Positions 55,906-64,000 of a DNA stretch of 64,000 nucleotides are shown here, one piece after another (the stretch's first letter is position 1; the number at the start of each line of letters is the position of its first letter). The stretch is from Kocuria tytonis (GTDB lineage Bacteria > Actinomycetota > Actinomycetes > Actinomycetales > Micrococcaceae), in NCBI RefSeq assembly GCF_003226895.2, contig NZ_PNJG02000001.1, positions 868,001-932,000 on the forward strand. Reading direction: 5' to 3'. The position numbers and the translations under genes are program-made. Below the pieces are notes generated by a model. That model made no database searches. It saw only the letters and a program-made list of their open reading frames with translations, and was not told where the DNA came from.

Positions 55906-56892
55906 GTGAGCCTCACGCCCATGACCGTGGCAGTGACCGGCGCCGCCGGCCAGATCGGCTACAGCCTGCTCTTCCGCATCGCCCACGGCGACCTCCTGGG
56001 TCGCGAGCGCCCGGTGCGGCTGCGCCTGCTGGAGATTCCCGCGGCGCTGCCCGCACTGGAGGGCACGGTCATGGAGCTGCAGGACTGCGCCTTCCCGCTG
56101 CTGCAGGACGTGGAGATCGGCTCGGACCCGCGCGAGGTGTTCGACGGCGCCCAGCTCGCCCTGCTCGTGGGTGCCCGCCCGCGCGCCAAGGGCATGGAGC
56201 GCGGTGACCTGCTGGAGGCCAACGGGGCCATCTTCACCGAGCAGGGCAGGGCCCTCAACGAGGTGGCCCACCACGACGTCCGCGTGGTCGTGACGGGCAA
56301 CCCCGCGAACACCAATGCGCTGATCGCCCAGCGCAACGCACCGGACATCCCGGCCTCCCGCTTCAGCGCCCTCACCCGCCTGGACCACAACCGCGCGGTG
56401 GCCATGCTGGCCGCGGAGACCGGTGCCGACGTGGCCGAGGTGAAGCACCTGAGCGTGTGGGGCAACCACTCCGCCACGCAGTACCCGGACCTCGACCACG
56501 CCACCGTGGCGCGGCGCCCGGCCCTCGAGATGGTGTCCCGCGAGTGGGTCACCGAGACCTTCATCCCCACGGTGGCGCAGCGCGGTGCGGCGATCCTGCA
56601 GGCCCGGGGAGCGTCGTCGGCGGCCTCCGCGGCGAACGCGACCATCGACCACGCCCGCGACCTCATGCTGGGCAACTCCCGCGGGGACTGGACGTCCATG
56701 GCCGTGCGCTCGGACGGCTCCTACGGTGTGCCCGAGGGGCTCATCAGCTCGTTCCCCGTGACCACGTCCGGTGGGGACTGGTCGATCGTGCAGGGCCTGG
56801 AGATCTCGGAGTTCTCCCGGGCGCGCATCGACGCCTCCGTGGCGGAGCTGGAGTCGGAGCGCGCCGCGGTCACGGAGCTGGGCCTTATCTGA
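55906..56892 (+). CDS. mdh: Malate dehydrogenase (NAD)
   Basis: A 328-aa protein of the cytosolic-type Mdh. The NAD motif is [11 protein letters not shown], substrate Arg residues are in [15 protein letters not shown], then [11 protein letters not shown] (Asn) and [12 protein letters not shown] (catalytic His). The GTG start at 55906 has AGGAGG eight bases upstream. It interconverts malate and oxaloacetate; gltA and icd are also in the window. Confidence 0.96.
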   Translation: MSLTPMTVAVTGAAGQIGYSLLFRIAHGDLLGRERPVRLRLLEIPAALPALEGTVMELQDCAFPLLQDVEIGSDPREVFDGAQLALLVGARPRAKGMERGDLLEANGAIFTEQGRALNEVAHHDVRVVVTGNPANTNALIAQRNAPDIPASRFSALTRLDHNRAVAMLAAETGADVAEVKHLSVWGNHSATQYPDLDHATVARRPALEMVSREWVTETFIPTVAQRGAAILQARGASSAASAANATIDHARDLMLGNSRGDWTSMAVRSDGSYGVPEGLISSFPVTTSGGDWSIVQGLEISEFSRARIDASVAELESERAAVTELGLI

Positions 56893-56990
56893 GGAGCGGC
56901 GCTACCACACCGCGCGGCATCCGCGCCGCTGCGGTTCCCCGGTTGTCTCGCGGCCCTGGCAGGAAACTCACGGAACGGAAGGAGACAACG

Positions 56991-57528
56991 GTGTGCCAAG
57001 GACACAGTGGCCTGCCCGAGCCGAATGCGATTCTCATCCGACCGGCTCGTCCCCAGGATGACATTTTTCTGGCCCGGATCGACCACGCCGGATGGTCGAC
57101 CAGGACAGATCCCGGCGATCATTGGAGCGCCGACCGACCGTTCTTCGGCCCACCCACCGGGACCACCGTGGACGAAGTCCACGTGGCTTGTCGGTCCGGG
57201 AGCATCGTGGGCTACGTTAAGGCACGCCCCGAATCCGGACCGTTCGGCGACTGGTACATCGGCGGGCTCGCTGTTGCTCCGGCGGCACGCAGACGGGGGG
57301 GTGGCCCGCCAACTCGTGCATGCCGCAGTGGACCGGGCCGCACGGCATCAAGGCCGCCAAGTGTGGCTGAAAGTACTGTCCACCAATGTCCCGGCAATCG
57401 AGCTGTACTCGTCCCTCGGCTTCGTGGAATTGGCACGGACTCCCGAAGCCTTCGAGCAGCGACCGGGAGCGGATGATCTGCGGCTCGCGCGTTCACTTGG
57501 GGTTGCTTCACCCGGTCTCATGGGGTGA
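56991..57528 (+). pseudogene. GNAT acetyltransferase gene with frameshift in a G7 run
   Basis: Frame 1 from GTG 56991 (AAGGAGACAACG upstream) reads IRPARPQDDIFLARIDHAGW through DWYIGGLAVAPAARRRG and then turns to nonsense. From the G7 run at 57295-57301 another frame continues with VARQLVHAAVDRAARHQG and VPAIELYSSLGFVELART to the stop at 57528. Deleting one G restores a normal ~178-aa GNAT N-acetyltransferase with its acetyl-CoA loop RRRGVARQL. It is either a real mutation, phase variation or a sequencing error in the homopolymer. The substrate is unknown. Confidence 0.82.
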
Positions 57529-57877
57529 ACGGCCAGCCCATTGGGCCCCGCAGCCGCAACCTCCGTGGTCGAAAGCTCTGGCCGACCGGATGCGGAGACC
57601 GATGCGTGCGACATCTCAAAACCCAAGGCGTCGAGCGCGGTCACACAGCGAGTGTTCTTCCGCGGGCACCGGTACACGTGTTCGCATCGATGCAGGACCA
57701 AGCGTTCCGGCCATCTCCTGATGCCTCTCCCCCCGCAGTCCCGAACGGGATCGAGTGCAGATTTTGCCGTGAATGGCGTGGATTTGGGCACACGCTGCAC
57801 ATAATCCTGGGTGGATGAGGGCGCACCGGCGCCGCGCCGGGTCAGTTGCGCCCGGTGGGTCGGTGCTGCGCGTCGGA
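57529..57877. other. Gene-free stretch, possible decayed sequence
   Basis: 349 bp between the broken GNAT gene and the macro-domain gene. Short open frames exist on both strands, but none has a ribosome site or a recognisable motif. Base composition looks less GC-rich than in the flanks (for example around 57615-57635). It may be decayed coding DNA; no function is claimed. Confidence 0.4.
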
Positions 57878-58396
57878 TCAGTGCTGCGCGGCGTCGAGGG
57901 CCGTGTGGAAGGCGGCCTCCGCGTCCGCCGAGAACGGGACGAAGACCACCGTCTCCACGTTCGTGTCCGTGTCCAGCACCGTGTGCACCGCGATCTCCGC
58001 GGCACTGTCCATGGGCCAGCCGTAGATGCCGGCGGAGATGGCGGGGAACGCCACGGACGTGGCCCCGATCTCGTCCGCCACGCGCAGCGACTCCCGGTAG
58101 CAGGACGCGAGGATGTCGCTCTTGTCCTTGGTCTTGGCGAACACCGGGCCCACGGTGTGGATCACCCAGCGCGCGGGGAGGTCGTAGCCGTCGGTGGCCA
58201 CTGCCTGTCCCGCGGGGAGACCGTCCTTGAGCGTGGTCTCCCGGAGGTGCCAGCACTCCGCGAGCAGCTGCTTTCCGGCCGCGCGGTGGATGGCGCCGTC
58301 CACTCCCCCGCCGCCGAGCAGCTTGGAGTTGGCGGCGTTGACGATGGCGTCCGTCCGGACCGTGGTGATGTCACCCTTACGGATCTCGATGTTCAT
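57878..58396 (-). CDS. Macro-domain ADP-ribose hydrolase
   Basis: A 172-aa single macro domain of the MacroD/YmdB type: GDITTVRTDAIVNAANSKLL, GGGGVDGAIHRAAG, and SAGIYGWPMDSAAEIAV. The family removes ADP-ribose or O-acetyl groups from ADP-ribosylated targets. It is cytosolic. ATG has TAAAGT (58403-58408) six bases upstream, indicating a leaderless mRNA. Confidence 0.93.
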   Translation of the reverse strand: MNIEIRKGDITTVRTDAIVNAANSKLLGGGGVDGAIHRAAGKQLLAECWHLRETTLKDGLPAGQAVATDGYDLPARWVIHTVGPVFAKTKDKSDILASCYRESLRVADEIGATSVAFPAISAGIYGWPMDSAAEIAVHTVLDTDTNVETVVFVPFSADAEAAFHTALDAAQH

Positions 58397-58512
58397 GGGG
58401 CCACTTTACTGCGGCGCCCCGGGTGAGCGAGGGCCGAGAAGCCCGCCCACGGGAGTGCCGCACGAGGTGAGTCCTCCCGCCGGCCCGCGGTTGCGAGTGC
58501 AGGGCCGTGCGC

Positions 58513-58899
58513 TCACTCGGCGGCCGGACCCACGTACATCCAGCGCTTCGCGCGCCGGGTGAACTCGGAGACCTCGTGCAGCTCCAGGGCTCGGCCACCG
58601 CTCACATGGGCTGCGGTGAACTCCACGATCCCGTGCTCGTCCTCGGGTCCACCGGCCACGGTGCTGTCCACACGCAGACCCGTCCACCGGGTGTCGGGGT
58701 CGATGGACACGTCCGCCGGCCGGGTCAGGGGGTGCCACGTGCGGAACAGGTGGTCCTCCGCCCCGGTGGCGAAGGCCGTGAACCGGGAGCGCATCAGCGC
58801 CTCCGCCGTCTCCGGCCACGTCTCGTTCGCCAGGGCGGGGCCGCAGCAGGAGGACAGGGACGCACCGGCGGGCAGGCCGCCGCAGGGACAGACGTTCAT
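58513..58899 (-). CDS. YchJ/UPF0225-like SEC-C motif protein
   Basis: A 128-aa protein with an N-terminal zinc SEC-C-like motif (NVCPCGG... SSCCGP) and the YchJ central domain (AEALMRSRFTAFATG, LFRTWHP, IVEFTAAHVSGG, RRAKRWMYVGP). The function is unknown. ATG at 58899 has TACTCT eight bases upstream. It is transcribed in the same direction as the UDG gene, 46 bp away. Confidence 0.88.
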   Translation of the reverse strand: MNVCPCGGLPAGASLSSCCGPALANETWPETAEALMRSRFTAFATGAEDHLFRTWHPLTRPADVSIDPDTRWTGLRVDSTVAGGPEDEHGIVEFTAAHVSGGRALELHEVSEFTRRAKRWMYVGPAAE

Positions 58900-58945
58900 G
58901 CTCCCCGAGAGTACCCCCACACCCGCGCACCACGGTCGAGCGTGC

Positions 58946-59794
58946 TCAGCCGCCGGGAGCGGCGGCCAGGGCGAGGGCGTCGTCGAGCATCTGCTCCGTG
59001 AGCAGACCGGTGAAGGTGTTGCGCTGGCTCACGTGGTAGCAGCCCACGAGTCGCACGGTGCGTCCGTCCGGTGTGTGCAGCTCGGTCACCGCGCCGTGCC
59101 CGAACTTCGGACGCGGCCTGGGGACCTCCCAGCCCATGCGCACGGCGGCGGCGAGGACCGTCTGCCACGCGATGCCGCCCAGCGCGAGCATGCCCTGCAG
59201 GTTCGTGAGCAAGGAGATCTCCGCGTCGAACCACCCGCCGCACGCGGCCTTCTCCTCCGGGGTGGGCTTGTTGGCCGGTGGTGCGCAGCGCACGGGTGCC
59301 ACCATCCGCACGCCGTGCAGCGTCTGCCCGTCCCCGGCGGTGGACACCGTCTCGTGCTCCGCGAGGCCCGCGCGGTGCAGCGCCGCGTAGATCCAGTCCC
59401 CCGCGCGGTCCCCGGTGAACATGCGGCCCGTGCGGTTGCCGCCGTTCGCCGCGGGCGCCAGGCCGATCACCGCGAGCCGCGCCCGGGGGTCCCCGTAGGA
59501 CGGCACGGGTCTGCCCCAGTAGGGCTCCCCCGCGAAGGACGCGCGCTTGTGCTCGGCCACGTCCTCCCGCCACTCCACGAGTCGCTCGCACGCCCGGCAC
59601 ACGCTGGCCATGGCGTTGAGCCGGTCCACGTCCGCGGCGGTCGCGGCGAGCTCACGGACGCGGGCGGCGTCGTGCGCCACGGGCGCGTCCGACGGCGCGG
59701 GGTCCTCCGGCCATCCCGTGCCGGGCGGCACCGGGGATGGGAAGAGCTGTCCGGTGAGCGGGTGCGGAAGACCCGGGGTGGTCTGTTCGGTCAT
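58946..59794 (-). CDS. Type-5 uracil-DNA glycosylase (UDGb)
   Basis: A 282-aa family-5 UDG. An Fe-S-type cysteine pair is in SVCRACERL (Cys66, Cys69), with further Cys in RCAPPANKPTPEE and ACGGW. The active-site motif is GLAPAANGGNRTGRMFTGD at 111-129 and the C-terminal DNA-binding motif is HVSQRNTFTG. It excises uracil and other deaminated bases, helpful in GC-rich genomes. ATG at 59794 has AGGAAAGG upstream. Confidence 0.93.
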   Translation of the reverse strand: MTEQTTPGLPHPLTGQLFPSPVPPGTGWPEDPAPSDAPVAHDAARVRELAATAADVDRLNAMASVCRACERLVEWREDVAEHKRASFAGEPYWGRPVPSYGDPRARLAVIGLAPAANGGNRTGRMFTGDRAGDWIYAALHRAGLAEHETVSTAGDGQTLHGVRMVAPVRCAPPANKPTPEEKAACGGWFDAEISLLTNLQGMLALGGIAWQTVLAAAVRMGWEVPRPRPKFGHGAVTELHTPDGRTVRLVGCYHVSQRNTFTGLLTEQMLDDALALAAAPGG

Positions 59795-59890
59795 CGTGGG
59801 CCTTTCCTGGGATCCGTGGGTGCGGCCCCTCCCGCGGGCGGCGGACTTCGGCGAGGGGCGGCCGGAGGGCGATGGGGCGGCGGCGTCCGC

Positions 59891-60565
59891 TCAGAGCAGG
59901 GTGTCCTCGCCCAGCCGGCGCATGATCTTGCGGCGCCACTGCTCCGGGAACTCCGGGGCGCGGGTCAGGCCGCGCAGCGCGTCCCGGTCCGCGACCCCGG
60001 CGGCCATGATGCGCACGACGTCGCTCACGGACACCGCGCCCGAGGGCCGGCTCACGAACTCGAAGGCGTCCCCGGCGCCCACGTGACCCTCGCGCAGCAC
60101 CCGCAGGTAGAACCCGGTGCGGGCGGTCTGCTCCATCTCCCGCGGCAGGTCCCAGTCCGACCAGCGCCGGGAGATGGTGTTGCACGGGGTGCGCGGCTGC
60201 GTCACCTGGACCACGGCGGTGCCCACCTGGAACACGTCCCCCAGACAGACCCGCTCCTCCGTGGCACCGCGCAGGGTGAGGTTCTCGGAGAACGCGCCCG
60301 CGTCCAGGTCGCGGCCCTCGCGCCGCCAGGCGTCGTAGTTCTCGGCCGCGTAGCAGCACACGGCCTTGTCCGGGCCGCCGTGGTGCTTGCGGTCGCCCTG
60401 CTCGTCCCCGATGAAACCGGTGCCGCTGAGGAACACCCTCCCGGTGCGGGGCTCCTTCTCCGCGGCGGTCTCGATGTCCCGGCCGTCCCATTCGTGGTGG
60501 CGCACCGCCCCGGTGTGCAGGGCGGTCACCTCGGCGTCCGTGACGGTCTGCTGGGGGTTGTCCAT
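59891..60565 (-). CDS. MOSC-domain protein (YiiM-like)
   Basis: A 224-aa protein. The MOSC core has GDEQGDRKHHGGPDKAVCCY and the conserved metal/sulfur Cys in VTQPRTPCNTISRRW; the end is YiiM-like. MOSC proteins transfer sulfur or reduce N-hydroxylated compounds with a molybdenum cofactor. ATG at 60565 gives the family length. It starts two bases before the trhO stop codon ends, so it is co-transcribed with trhO. Confidence 0.9.
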   Translation of the reverse strand: MDNPQQTVTDAEVTALHTGAVRHHEWDGRDIETAAEKEPRTGRVFLSGTGFIGDEQGDRKHHGGPDKAVCCYAAENYDAWRREGRDLDAGAFSENLTLRGATEERVCLGDVFQVGTAVVQVTQPRTPCNTISRRWSDWDLPREMEQTARTGFYLRVLREGHVGAGDAFEFVSRPSGAVSVSDVVRIMAAGVADRDALRGLTRAPEFPEQWRRKIMRRLGEDTLL

Positions 60566-60566
60566 G

Positions 60567-61493
60567 TCAGCTCCTGGTCCTCGTCGCGTGGGAATGGTGG
60601 GTCTCGGATGCCGCCGGAGTGCACTCCGGGCAACGGGTGCGGGCACCGGTGCCCGTGCAGGTCTCGCAGCACAGGAACAGCCGACGGCAGTCCTGGTCCG
60701 CGCAGTTCACGAACCGGGGTGTGGGCTCACCGCACTGCACGCACGTTCCCAGTGACCGCGCGTCCGGCGAGAACTCCACGTGCATCCGCCTGTCGAACAC
60801 GTACAGGGAGCCGTCCCACAACCCTGTGCTCCCGTACGCCTCGCCGTAGCGCACGATGCCCCCGTCCAGCTGGTAGACGTCGCGGAAGCCGCGGTTCCTG
60901 AGGAGCACGCTCAGCACCTCGCACCGGACGCCGCCGGTGCAGTAGGTCACCACGGCCTTGTCCCTGAGGTGGTCGTAGGCTCCGGAGTCCAGCTCGGCGA
61001 GGAGGTCGCGGGTGGTCTGCGCCCTCGGCACCACCGCGTTGCGGAACCTCCCGATGCGCGCCTCCAGCTCGTTGCGGCCGTCGAGGAGGACGACGTCCTC
61101 GCCGCGCTGCGCCACCAGCTCGTGCAGCTCGTCGGGCAACAGGCGCGTGCCCCCGCCCACCACCCCGCGTTCGGTCACCCGGATCACGTCCGGGGCGTCG
61201 AAGGTCACCAGCTCGGGGCGCACCTTCACGCTCAGCCGGGGGAAGTCGTCCCCCGCGCCGTCCGACCACTTGACGTCCGCGTCCTTGAACGGGGCGTACT
61301 CCCGCAGCCCACGCACGTAGGCCTTGACGTCGTGGATGTCTCCGCCCACCGTGGCGTTGATCCCCTGTTCCGACACGATGATCCGGCCCTTCACGCCGCA
61401 CCGCTGCGCGAGGGTGAGCTGCCACAGTTTCACCGCCTCCGGGTCCGCCAGCGGCGTGAAGACGTAGAACAGCACGATCTTGGGGAGGGACAT
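60567..61493 (-). CDS. trhO: tRNA uridine(34) hydroxylase TrhO (rhodanese family)
   Basis: A 308-aa protein. The N-terminal TrhO/YceA domain ([34 protein letters not shown]) is followed by a rhodanese domain with active Cys in [11 protein letters not shown] and a C-terminal Cys-rich zinc module ([17 protein letters not shown]). It makes 5-hydroxyuridine at the tRNA wobble position. ATG has TACCCT 7 nt upstream (leaderless). It is followed by the MOSC gene. Confidence 0.93.
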   Translation of the reverse strand: MSLPKIVLFYVFTPLADPEAVKLWQLTLAQRCGVKGRIIVSEQGINATVGGDIHDVKAYVRGLREYAPFKDADVKWSDGAGDDFPRLSVKVRPELVTFDAPDVIRVTERGVVGGGTRLLPDELHELVAQRGEDVVLLDGRNELEARIGRFRNAVVPRAQTTRDLLAELDSGAYDHLRDKAVVTYCTGGVRCEVLSVLLRNRGFRDVYQLDGGIVRYGEAYGSTGLWDGSLYVFDRRMHVEFSPDARSLGTCVQCGEPTPRFVNCADQDCRRLFLCCETCTGTGARTRCPECTPAASETHHSHATRTRS

Positions 61494-61661
61494 GTGCTCC
61501 AGGGTAGTAGGGCCCGGGCGGTGTCGTCGTGGCGGACGCCGCTGCCGGTTGACGGCACGCGAACCGGGTCTCGTCCCGTGGCGGCCCCGTCCGACGACCG
61601 GTGCGGGCTGCCCGATGCCACCACGCTCGCTGCGTCCGCCCGAACGACGGCGGTCCCAGCC

Positions 61662-62348
61662 CTACGTGCCGTCACCGTCCTTGCGCGCCGCGGGCCTGCG
61701 GCGCAGCCGCGTGAGCGCACCGGGGCTCAGGTTGGCGGGGCCCGGCAGCCGCCACCCGAAGCGACGCGCGGACACGCTGACCACGGCGCTGAGCACGATG
61801 GCGCCGGCCATCCCGTGGCTGGGGCGCCCGAGCCCGGCGGCCAGTGCCATGACGGAGCTCGCGAGCAGCGCGCTGGTCGCGTAGAGGGTGTTGCCGCCGA
61901 AGATCGCGGGCAGGCGCCCCACGGCGATGTCGCGGATCATTCCGCCGCCCACCGCGGTCACCACCCCCAGCAGGATCGCCGGCGGCCACGCGAGGCCCAC
62001 GCCCAGTGCCTTGATCGTGCCCGTGGCCGCCCAGCACCCCACGGACAGGCAGTCCGCCACGAACAGTGCCCGGAAGGTCCATCTGCTGCCGAACACCATG
62101 AGGTAGGCGATCAGCGCCCCCGCCAGAGCGGTGCTCAGGTACGCCGGATTGGTCAGGGCCACGGGGAACCCCTGCTGCAGCAGGGTGTCGCGGAGGATGC
62201 CGCCGCCGAGCCCCGAGATGATGGCCAGCACCGTGAACCCCACGAGGTCCATGCGCAGCTGGCGGGCCACCACCCCGCCCAGGACGCCGTTGGTGAGCAC
62301 CCCCAGGAGGTCCACGAGATCGAAGACCGCCCCCGCCTCGATGTCCAC
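61662..62348 (-). CDS. TRIC/UPF0126-family membrane channel protein
   Basis: A 228-aa protein with two repeats of three helices and the family Gly motifs ISGLGGGILRDTLL and VTAVGGGMIRDIAVGRLP. It is likely a trimeric monovalent cation channel (bacterial TRIC) or, as some UPF0126 members, an amino-acid exporter. The GTG start at 62348 has GGGAG seven bases upstream. It is divergent from the MFS gene. Confidence 0.9.
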   Translation of the reverse strand: MDIEAGAVFDLVDLLGVLTNGVLGGVVARQLRMDLVGFTVLAIISGLGGGILRDTLLQQGFPVALTNPAYLSTALAGALIAYLMVFGSRWTFRALFVADCLSVGCWAATGTIKALGVGLAWPPAILLGVVTAVGGGMIRDIAVGRLPAIFGGNTLYATSALLASSVMALAAGLGRPSHGMAGAIVLSAVVSVSARRFGWRLPGPANLSPGALTRLRRRPAARKDGDGT

Positions 62349-62485
62349 CGTGATCTCCCGTCTCCTCAGCCGCGCGGCCCCGGCGCCGGGACCAGCATAG
62401 GACCGGTCCGCGTCCGCCGAGGCCGGATCCGCGATCCATTCGTGCGCACGGGGTGCCCGCCACACCATTGCCGTTGCGCGATACC

Positions 62486-62532
62486 GAACATGGTTCCATT
62501 CTCGAACAAAGTTCGCCTATAGAACACCGTTC
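62486..62532. promoter_or_regulatory. Three GAAC-N3-GTTC inverted repeats at 18-bp spacing
   Basis: Copies at 62486-62496, 62504-62514 and 62522-62532 have identical arms and different 3-nt centres (ATG, AAA, ACC). They are exactly 18 bp apart and end 15 bp before the MFS start. TATAGA (62518-62523) may be the -10 lying between copies 2 and 3. This looks like a repressor operator array. Confidence 0.7.
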
Positions 62533-62547
62533 GGGAAAGGTCCCCAC

Positions 62548-64000
62548 ATGTCATCACCCCTCCCCGAGCCGATCACCGGATCGGCTCCCGTCACCACGCC
62601 GCGTTCCCGCGTCCCATCCCTCCGCGCGGCCTGGCTGCCGTTCACGGCCCTGTGCCTCGCCTTCTTCGTGGAGATGGTGGACAACACCGTCCTGACCATC
62701 GCGCTGCCCACCATGGGCCGGGACCTCCACGCGTCCACCGCGCAGCTGCAGTGGGTCACGGGCGCCTACTCCCTGGTGTTCGGATCGCTGCTGCTCACCG
62801 CGGGGTCGCTGGCGGACCGGTTCGGCCGACGCCGCGTGCTCATCACCGGTCTCGCGGGCTTCGGTCTGGTCTCCGCGCTCGTCTGGCTCGTCACGGACGC
62901 GAACCAGCTCATCGCGCTGCGCGCCGTCATGGGCCTGTTCGCCGCGTGCATGGCACCGGTGACCATGTCCCTGGTCTTCCGGCTCTTCGACGACGAGAAG
63001 GTGCGCATGCGGGCCATCTCCCTCATGGTGATGGTGGGCATGGGCTCCATGGCCCTGGGCCCGGTGGTCGCCGGTGGTGCGCTGCATGCCGTCAGCTGGC
63101 ACTGGCTGCTGTTCGTCAACACCCCCATCGCGGCGTTCGCCGTCCTCGGTCTGCTCCTCGGCGTGTCGAAGGACACCGCCGAGGACCTGCACCGCGCGCC
63201 GCTCGACGTCCCCGCCGCGGTCCTCACGATGGCCGCCGTGGGTCTCGGGTGCTACGCCCTCACCAGCGGTGTGGACCACGGCTGGGGCTCCCCCATCACC
63301 GTCGGCTGCTTCGTGGCGGCGGTGCTCTCCGTGATCGGATTCATCCTGCGCGAGCGCAGTGCCCGGCACCCCCTGCTCGACCTCTCGCTGCTCACCCACC
63401 CCACGGTGCGCGGCTCGGCACTGGCCCAGCTGGCGTCCTCCGTGGCCATGATGGCCGCCATGTTCCTGCTCATCCTGCACTTCCAGTACGCGCTGGGCTG
63501 GTCGCCGATGAGGGCGGGACTCGGGAACCTGCCGTTCGTCGTCATGATGCTGCTCTCCAGCCCCGTCTCGGAGAAGCTCATCACCGCGTTCGGCCACCGC
63601 GTCACCTGTCTGGTCGCCACCGCCTCCGTGGTTCTCGGCACGCTCGTCCTCGCCGTCGGTGTAGCGCACGGCTACTGGGTGCTCGCCGTGGGGATGTCGG
63701 TCATGGCCCTGGGGCTGCGCATCATCATGACGGTGTGCGCGGTGGCGCTGATCGAGTCGGTTCCCGAGGACCGGACCTCGATCGGCACCGCGCTGAACGA
63801 CGTCGCCCAGGAGCTCGGCACGTCCCTCGGCACCGCGGTGGTGGGCACGATGATCGCCGCGCTCGTGGCCACGGTGCTGCCCACCGGCGCCTGGGGCCCC
63901 GAGTTCACGCAGACCTTCTTCCACGGCGAGCGCACGACGTTCCTCGTCGTCGCGGCCCTCGTGGCCGTGGTCGGCGGCTACGGCTGCGCCACGCTCACGG
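62548..64000 (+). CDS. MFS drug exporter of the 14-helix (DHA2/EmrB-QacA) type, partial
   Basis: 484 codons to the window edge with no stop; the true end is outside. At least 13 hydrophobic helices are visible. Motifs are FVEMVDNTVLTIALPTMGRD (helix 1), GSLADRFGRRRVLI (motif A between helices 2 and 3) and VPEDRTSIGTALNDVAQELG late in the protein. The family exports toxic compounds using the proton gradient. ATG at 62548 follows three evenly spaced inverted repeats, suggesting inducible control by an unseen regulator. Confidence 0.88.
   Translation, partial: MSSPLPEPITGSAPVTTPRSRVPSLRAAWLPFTALCLAFFVEMVDNTVLTIALPTMGRDLHASTAQLQWVTGAYSLVFGSLLLTAGSLADRFGRRRVLITGLAGFGLVSALVWLVTDANQLIALRAVMGLFAACMAPVTMSLVFRLFDDEKVRMRAISLMVMVGMGSMALGPVVAGGALHAVSWHWLLFVNTPIAAFAVLGLLLGVSKDTAEDLHRAPLDVPAAVLTMAAVGLGCYALTSGVDHGWGSPITVGCFVAAVLSVIGFILRERSARHPLLDLSLLTHPTVRGSALAQLASSVAMMAAMFLLILHFQYALGWSPMRAGLGNLPFVVMMLLSSPVSEKLITAFGHRVTCLVATASVVLGTLVLAVGVAHGYWVLAVGMSVMALGLRIIMTVCAVALIESVPEDRTSIGTALNDVAQELGTSLGTAVVGTMIAALVATVLPTGAWGPEFTQTFFHGERTTFLVVAALVAVVGGYGCATLT

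Noticed and set aside
62486-62532. LexA/SOS boxes upstream of the MFS exporter
   Set aside because: The arms resemble the Gram-positive LexA site, but all three copies have a 3-nt centre instead of 4, which changes the half-site phasing.

Overview
The window is high-GC DNA from an actinomycete. The supporting evidence is mshB and a mycothiol-dependent-isomerase-type protein, the succinylase DAP route (dapC, dapD, dapE), a monomeric NADP isocitrate dehydrogenase, a seven-iron ferredoxin next to dapC, a DUF3117 protein, fused OppDF, and abundant GTG starts. Gene order and content look like the Micrococcaceae (Kocuria/Arthrobacter group). That placement is inference from recall, not from a search. 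The window holds 57 intact or end-truncated protein genes and two broken ones. I saw no rRNA, tRNA or CRISPR.

Layout. 1-7.6 kb: stress-domain membrane protein, MgtE_N/CBS protein, DUF1003, Mrp, TatB, a one-TM protein, an O-methyltransferase and a CrcB pair. 7.7-24.7 kb: housekeeping genes (DUF3117, membrane mannosyltransferase-like, LOG-family protein, dapE/dapD, galE, gltA, dapC-fdxA, mshB, typA, S9 peptidase), a gutted azlC beside an intact azlD, a DUF1540 protein and an apparently iron-regulated DUF2470-like gene. 24.8-26.2 kb: a CapA-type lipoprotein.

26.2-38.0 kb, minus strand: a tightly packed nine-gene accessory operon, the most interesting part of the window. In transcription order it encodes a GrpE-like factor, a lidless Hsp70, a helical/FN3 protein, a zinc-ribbon GTPase (double-GTPase-2 type), a GAP1-type protein, a second lidless Hsp70, a vWA protein and two small membrane proteins. 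It has its own promoter with an overlapping palindrome. Base use by eye is less GC-extreme than in its surroundings.

38.1-64.0 kb: gatCAB, a Ca2+/H+ antiporter-like gene, an oligopeptide ABC transporter (oppA-oppB-oppC and a separate oppDF with a PH-domain gene lodged between them), lapA-like, icd, tpx, mdh, a frameshifted GNAT gene, a run of small repair/metabolite genes (macro domain, YchJ-like, type-5 uracil-DNA glycosylase, MOSC, TrhO), a TRIC/UPF0126 channel, and an MFS exporter cut by the window end. The exporter sits behind three evenly spaced inverted repeats.

Many starts lie 6-8 nt after a TANNNT -10 box, so leaderless transcription appears common here. I used that pattern to fix several start codons.
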